A stretch of DNA of 64,000 bases from Streptomyces sp. NBC_00273 (lineage in GTDB: Bacteria > Actinomycetota > Actinomycetes > Streptomycetales > Streptomycetaceae). The position numbers and the translations under genes are program-made. The notes below the pieces were generated by a model. The model was not told the origin of the DNA, ran no database searches, and was given only the letters and a program-made list of their open reading frames with translations. The stretch covers positions 4,030,001 through 4,094,000 of the forward strand of contig NZ_CP108067.1 in assembly GCF_036178145.1 (NCBI RefSeq), given 5' to 3'. Shown here one piece after another: positions 60,133-64,000 of this stretch. The first letter of the stretch is position 1, and each line of letters starts with the position of its first letter.

Positions 60133-60574
60133 TGCGTTTCACCCTCCGCCGACGTACCTGTCCGGGAAACCGCATTGCGCATATGCCCGAGCTTACGCCC
60201 GACCTTTACGGAGCGGATACGGTTTTTCACGAAGAGGTACCTCACAGGCGTACGCATCCGGCCATGCGTACGAGCGGGCCGTGCGCGCCGGTCCGAACGG
60301 GGCGCGCAGAGGGCCCGGGCGGGGCCACCGCGCCGCCGTACGGCGGGCATCCGCGCAGGTGGCGCCGAGGGAGCGGCGGAGCGACCGGCGCGCTGCCGGC
60401 CGGGGCGCGGGAGGCGGGGGTCCCGACATGCGGACCGAACGGTCCGGGGACGGCCGGGGGCGGGTGGGCGCGGGCGTTCACCATCGCGCCGAAATCCGCC
60501 GGGTCGCGGGCGTTGCGCCGGCCGCGCGTGAACCCCCGGGCGGCGCCCGGGGGTTCACGCTGCCGCGGGAGCCG
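60133..60574. other. Intergenic region, 442 bp
   Basis: Very G+C-rich spacer between the SPOR-like gene and the GntR gene. Several short open frames exist on both strands but none has a ribosome site with a conserved-looking product. It holds the strong terminator at 60526-60560 and presumably the promoter of the SPOR-like gene. Confidence 0.6.
60526..60560 (-). terminator. Terminator of the GntR gene
   Basis: A 16-bp perfect stem (60526-60541 with 60545-60560) around GGC, just beyond the stop of the minus-strand GntR gene. Confidence 0.85.
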
Positions 60575-61327
60575 CTAACGCACCGGGAGGTGGTACGCCA
60601 GGCGGTAACGGTCCGCCGGGACCACCACGTCGGCCGTCTCCACGGCGCGGCCGGAGGCGTAGTAGGTGCGGCCGATCACCAGCACCACGTGCCCCGGCAC
60701 CCCGCCGAGGAGCAGGATCTCCTCCGCCAGACCGGGCCGTGCGCCGACCTCCTCGACCACGTTGTCCACGACGACGTCGATCGCGGCCATCCGGTCGACC
60801 ACCCCGGAGCCGCCCAGCGGCCCTTCCTCCGGCAGCATCACGGGGGTCCGGCCGGTCACGGCCAGCGGTTCCCAGGAGGTCGACAGCATCATCGCCTCCC
60901 CCGCGTCGCGGAAGACGTACCGCGTCCGCATCACGCGCTCGCCCGGCTCGATGCCGAGCCGCTTCGCGATCTCCGCGGGCGCACCCGTCTGCTCGCTGCT
61001 CGACTCCCACGTGCCGCGCGCCTCGGCGTCGGCCTGCTCCTGCCGGAACGGCGTCGAGGCACCTCCCGTGCGATAGCCGGCGCGGGCGACCCGCCGCGGG
61101 ACCGGTTGTTCCCGTACGTACGTGCCGGATCCGGACCGGCCCTCGACCAGCCCCTCCGCCATGAGGACCTTGCGCGCCTCCAGGGCCACGGTGTCGGAGA
61201 CCCCGTACTCCTCGCGGATGCGTGCCTGAGAGGGGAGCCGGGCGTGCGGGGGCAGAGAACCGTCGACGATCTTCCGTCGCAGGTCCCCGGCCACGCGCAG
61301 ATAGGCCGGCTGCTCACCGAAAGTCAC
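60575..61327 (-). CDS. GntR/HutC-family transcriptional regulator
   Basis: 250 residues. The winged helix-turn-helix is at residues 8-75 (LRRKIVDGSLPPHARLPSQA, ALEARKVLMAEGLVEGRSGS). A UTRA effector domain follows (residues 90-245: GERVMRTRYVFRDAGEAMML, AGRPGLAEEILL-like segments, VLVIGRTYYASGRAVETADV). It should repress genes for uptake or breakdown of a small metabolite that binds the UTRA domain. The GTG at 61327 is used. It stands alone, so its targets are not evident from the neighbourhood. Confidence 0.9.
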   Translation of the reverse strand: MTFGEQPAYLRVAGDLRRKIVDGSLPPHARLPSQARIREEYGVSDTVALEARKVLMAEGLVEGRSGSGTYVREQPVPRRVARAGYRTGGASTPFRQEQADAEARGTWESSSEQTGAPAEIAKRLGIEPGERVMRTRYVFRDAGEAMMLSTSWEPLAVTGRTPVMLPEEGPLGGSGVVDRMAAIDVVVDNVVEEVGARPGLAEEILLLGGVPGHVVLVIGRTYYASGRAVETADVVVPADRYRLAYHLPVR

Positions 61328-61464
61328 TGGCCACTCCCATCAGGTTGACAGACAGCTACACCCTGGCAACCGACGGTTGAAGACCGCAAGCAAGGGCCAG
61401 AGTTTCACTCGAAGTGATGAAGCCAGGTCACTCAAACCCGCTACCCTGCGTTACCCGCGCGACG

Positions 61465-62634
61465 TCACACCGACTCGGACGAGGGCCCCCCGTCGGTCCC
61501 GCCGTCCGGGTCCTCCGGGTCGCCCCGGCTGTCCCGCATCCACTGCGGAACCACCGTCGAAAGCCCGTACGCACCGCGCAGCGCCTGCTCCGTCTCCAGG
61601 GACGTCGCGGCCAGCGCCCCGTCCCACTGCTTGTTGAACTCCTCCGGCGACCCGGCCTGCGAGGCGCGCTGCCACTGCGCACGCGCCGCCTCCACTCGCA
61701 CCAGCTGCGCCGGAACGGCCTTCTCCAGCCCCGCCCGGGCCGCGTCCCCCCGGAGGAGCTCCGCCTCGGCGCCCAGTACCGCGTGCACCTCGCGCGCCCA
61801 CGCCCGGTACTCGGGCAACGCGTCCTCCACATCGCTGTCGGGCGGCCGGCTCATGACGAACTCGGCGGTGTTGGCGGCCCGGAGGAAGGCCACCTGCTCG
61901 GGCCGCAGCATTCCGGCGTCCTTGCGCAGGCTGCCCCGCCACTCCTCCTCGGTCGTACCGATCACGCAGAGCAGCGTCCGGTCCCCCTCGCGCCAGGACC
62001 GGCGCGAGGGCGCGTAGTAGAACATCTCCGCGTACTCCGGCAGCGCCCACGTGTCCATCGCGTACTCGTCCTGGGCCTTCCAGCACGCGTCCTCGGACGC
62101 GCGGTCGGCCTCGCGCGACTCGGGAGCCCCCGGCACGTCCAGCGTCTTCGACGCGGTGACCTCACCGTGGTGCACCCGCGCGCAGTCGATCCGGTAGGTC
62201 ACGGGCCGTTCGTCGATCAGGTCCCCGCCGGGAACGTTGAAGCAGTCGCCCGCCCGCAGGTCGCCGAGGTCCGTGAGCTCGCCCTCGACGTCGGCGTACT
62301 CGCTCAGCGACGGGAACCGGTCGCCGGCGGCACTGAGGACCCGCCCGGCGGTGAAGACCAGCGCGCCGGTCATCACCACGGACACCACCAGGCCCACGAT
62401 CGCCAGGGCCTTGCCCCGGTCCCCCCGCTTGGCGATCTGCACGAGGGCCGCGATGCCGAACGCCACGCCGAGCGGCGGGAAGCACAGCAGCCCGGACAGC
62501 AACGAGGCCAGTGCGAAGCCGTTGAGCGCCGGCGGCTGCTGTCCGTAGCCCGGCGGCGGACCCCAACCCTGGTGCGGGGGCGGCGGGGGCCAGGAGTGGC
62601 CCGGTCCGGGAGGAGGACTCGGCGGGGTGCTCAC
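61465..62634 (-). CDS. DUF4190 plus septum-formation-domain membrane protein
   Basis: 389 residues. A Pro/Gly-rich start (PPPPHQGWGPPPGYG) leads to two membrane helices of a DUF4190 module (FALASLLSGLLCFPPLGVAF, LAIVGLVVSVVMTGALVFTA). The extracellular part begins with the septum-formation-domain motif LRAGDCFNVPGG and has CARVHHGEVTASKTLDVPG and further Cys residues (EDACWKAQDEY, RTLLCVIGT), likely disulfide-linked. The C-terminal 120 residues are helical. The GTG at 62634 has GGAG eight bases upstream. Common in Streptomyces; exact role unknown. Confidence 0.82.
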   Translation of the reverse strand: MSTPPSPPPGPGHSWPPPPPHQGWGPPPGYGQQPPALNGFALASLLSGLLCFPPLGVAFGIAALVQIAKRGDRGKALAIVGLVVSVVMTGALVFTAGRVLSAAGDRFPSLSEYADVEGELTDLGDLRAGDCFNVPGGDLIDERPVTYRIDCARVHHGEVTASKTLDVPGAPESREADRASEDACWKAQDEYAMDTWALPEYAEMFYYAPSRRSWREGDRTLLCVIGTTEEEWRGSLRKDAGMLRPEQVAFLRAANTAEFVMSRPPDSDVEDALPEYRAWAREVHAVLGAEAELLRGDAARAGLEKAVPAQLVRVEAARAQWQRASQAGSPEEFNKQWDGALAATSLETEQALRGAYGLSTVVPQWMRDSRGDPEDPDGGTDGGPSSESV

Positions 62635-62910
62635 GGGGCGGACTCCAACGCAGGGTGCCGTCGCAGGACGACAACGCAGGGCGGCATGGCGGGGCGGCAT
62701 GGCCGGGCGCGCCGCGGAAGGCGCGAACGAATGCGCGAAATAGTACGCAGCGGGGCGCCCGGCGGGTCGGTCGCCCCCGTACCTCGCGCACGGCCCGGTC
62801 GGCGCCCGCGACTCCCGCGCAGTGGTACGTGACACGGCCCCTGGTCTCGATGACCGACGGGTAACATCCGTGCCGTACACCGGCCATGACCGAGCAAAGG
62901 TGTCCCCCAC

Positions 62911-64000
62911 ATGACGCACGCACTCCCCGGCTACATCTGTTCCGAGGACGGCACCCGCGCAGACGTCCGGACCGCCCCGTGGGCGTGCCCGGTCTGCGGC
63001 GGACCCTGGGACCTCGATTTCACCCCGGACCCGACGGCGGTACTGGAACCGGCCGCGGGACCGAATTCGCTGTGGCGGTACGGGTCCGTGCTGCCGCTGC
63101 CCGGGGCGTTCTCCGTTTCGCTGGCCGAGGGGCACACTCCGCTGGTCCCGTTGGCGGAGCGGATCCACGCCAAACTCGACTTCCTGATGCCCACGCGGTC
63201 CTTCAAGGACCGGGGCGCGGTGATGCTCGCGGAGCTCGCCCGGCGGCTCGCACCGCAGCGGGTCGTGGCGGACAGCAGCGGCAACGCCGGTACGGCCGTG
63301 GCCGCGTACTGCGCGCGGGCCGGACTGACCTGCGAAGTCTTCGTGCCCGAGGGCACGTCGGAGAAGAAGACGGCACGGATGCGGGCGCACGGCGCGGCCG
63401 TCCGCGTGATCCCCGGTGGCCGCGAGGACGCCGCGGAGGCCGCCCGGGCAGCGGCGGACGCGCCCGGGGTCTTCTACGCGAGCCACGTGTTCAACCCGTA
63501 CTTCCTGCAGGGGACCAAGACGTACGTGTACGAGGTGTGGGAGGAGTTGGGCGGCCGGCTCCCGGAAGCCCTGGTGGTCCCCGTGGGCAACGGCACCCTG
63601 CTGCTCGGGGCCGCCCTGGCCGTGGAGGAACTGGCCCGGCGCGGGGTCAAGCCGCCGGCCCTGATCGCGGTCCAGGCGGAGGCGGTGGCCCCGCTGGCGC
63701 AGGCCTTCGCGGCGGGCGCCGAGGAAGCCGCTCCGGTGGAACAGCGGCCGACCCTGGCCGAGGGGATCGCGATCCCGGCGCCGCCCCGCGCCCGCCAGAT
63801 CCTGGCGGCGGTCCGCAAGTCCGGCGGCACCGTCCTGACCGTCCCGGACGACCGGCTGCACGAGGCCCAGCAGGACCTGGCCCGCCGCGGGCTCTCCGTG
63901 GAGCCGACCGCCGCGGCCTGTTGGGCCGCGGTGGGCCCGTCGGCGCCCGGGGATCCCCTGCAGGGCCGCACCGCCGTGATCCCCCTGTGCGGCGCGGGCG
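62911..64000 (+). CDS. Threonine-synthase-like PLP enzyme (cut by window edge)
   Basis: The frame is open from the ATG at 62911 to the window end, at least 363 residues, so the C-terminus is missing. N-terminal zinc-ribbon-like cysteines (CPVCGG near residue 26). The PLP Lys is in TRSFKDRGAVM near residue 96; VVADSSGNAGTAVAAYCARA and VVPVGNGTLLLGAALAV are cofactor-phosphate loops of the fold-type II family. It resembles threonine synthase but could be a diaminopropionate- or cysteate-type paralogue. No homoserine genes are near. The ribosome site is weak (AAAGG). Confidence 0.85.
   Translation, partial: MTHALPGYICSEDGTRADVRTAPWACPVCGGPWDLDFTPDPTAVLEPAAGPNSLWRYGSVLPLPGAFSVSLAEGHTPLVPLAERIHAKLDFLMPTRSFKDRGAVMLAELARRLAPQRVVADSSGNAGTAVAAYCARAGLTCEVFVPEGTSEKKTARMRAHGAAVRVIPGGREDAAEAARAAADAPGVFYASHVFNPYFLQGTKTYVYEVWEELGGRLPEALVVPVGNGTLLLGAALAVEELARRGVKPPALIAVQAEAVAPLAQAFAAGAEEAAPVEQRPTLAEGIAIPAPPRARQILAAVRKSGGTVLTVPDDRLHEAQQDLARRGLSVEPTAAACWAAVGPSAPGDPLQGRTAVIPLCGAG

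Noticed and set aside
60193..60484. Overlapping open frames in the spacer before the GntR gene
   Set aside because: High G+C makes long frames by chance; there is no ribosome site and the sequence is biased to Arg/Pro/Ala in all frames.
1..64000. Search for CRISPR arrays, tRNA/rRNA, integrases, transposases and att sites
   Set aside because: None seen by eye; base composition and gene order are uniform and look like core chromosome.

Overview
The window is a very G+C-rich stretch of chromosome from an actinomycete, almost certainly a Streptomyces. Supporting signs are dense genes with many GTG and TTG starts, four-base start/stop overlaps, mycothiol biosynthesis (mshB), a bldK-like oligopeptide transporter beside typA, a multidomain SpoIIE-type phosphatase, and gene order that I recall from the S. 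coelicolor bldK-typA-sdh region and from the sigE and folP2-dapE neighbourhoods of Mycobacterium tuberculosis. I see no insertion sequence, prophage, CRISPR array, tRNA or rRNA. This is core genome, not an acquired island.

Left part (1-17.6 kb). This is the envelope-stress and housekeeping block: a lipoprotein, a cytosolic PRC/MgtE_N/CBS protein coupled to a DUF1003 membrane protein, Mrp, a hypothetical protein, TatB, an HtrA-like protease, and an ECF sigma factor coupled to its zinc anti-sigma factor. An O-methyltransferase is divergent from the sigma factor. Then follow a PAP2-like membrane protein, a 55-residue DUF3117 protein, a PaaG-like enoyl-CoA hydratase, tag (3-methyladenine glycosylase) coupled to a small DivIVA-like membrane protein, a FolP2-type pteroate synthase homologue, a LOG-family protein, dapE and a lysozyme-fold-like membrane protein.

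Middle (17.7-29 kb). dapC and fdxA, a GNAT plus SirB1-like pair, a four-gene ABC exporter/two-component operon in which every junction overlaps by four bases, a VanW-like wall protein, and mshB with small membrane proteins.

Transport region (29-47 kb). Two complete five-gene oligopeptide ABC operons run in tandem on the minus strand, separated by a GNAT gene. The one next to typA is the positional bldK equivalent. A third, orphan solute-binding lipoprotein lies beyond typA. The two operons share a 276-base block with only six differences, which suggests gene conversion. The typA-proximal operon has a terminator-like hairpin in its leader.

Right part (47-64 kb). A succinate dehydrogenase trio, a TPM-domain protein with PspA, a DUF1062 protein, a HEAT-repeat protein, a PAS-GAF-SpoIIE-HATPase phosphatase with a stand-alone HATPase protein, a Nudix hydrolase, a SPOR-like miniprotein, a GntR regulator, a septum-formation-domain membrane protein, and a threonine-synthase-like gene cut by the window edge.

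I see no clearly new multi-gene system. The best leads are regulatory or evolutionary: the leader terminator of the bldK-like operon, an ECF-type promoter likely to autoregulate the sigma factor, a 22-bp palindrome before the ABC/two-component operon, the gene-conversion tract, the duplicated 3' end of folP2, and a probable ATT start codon.
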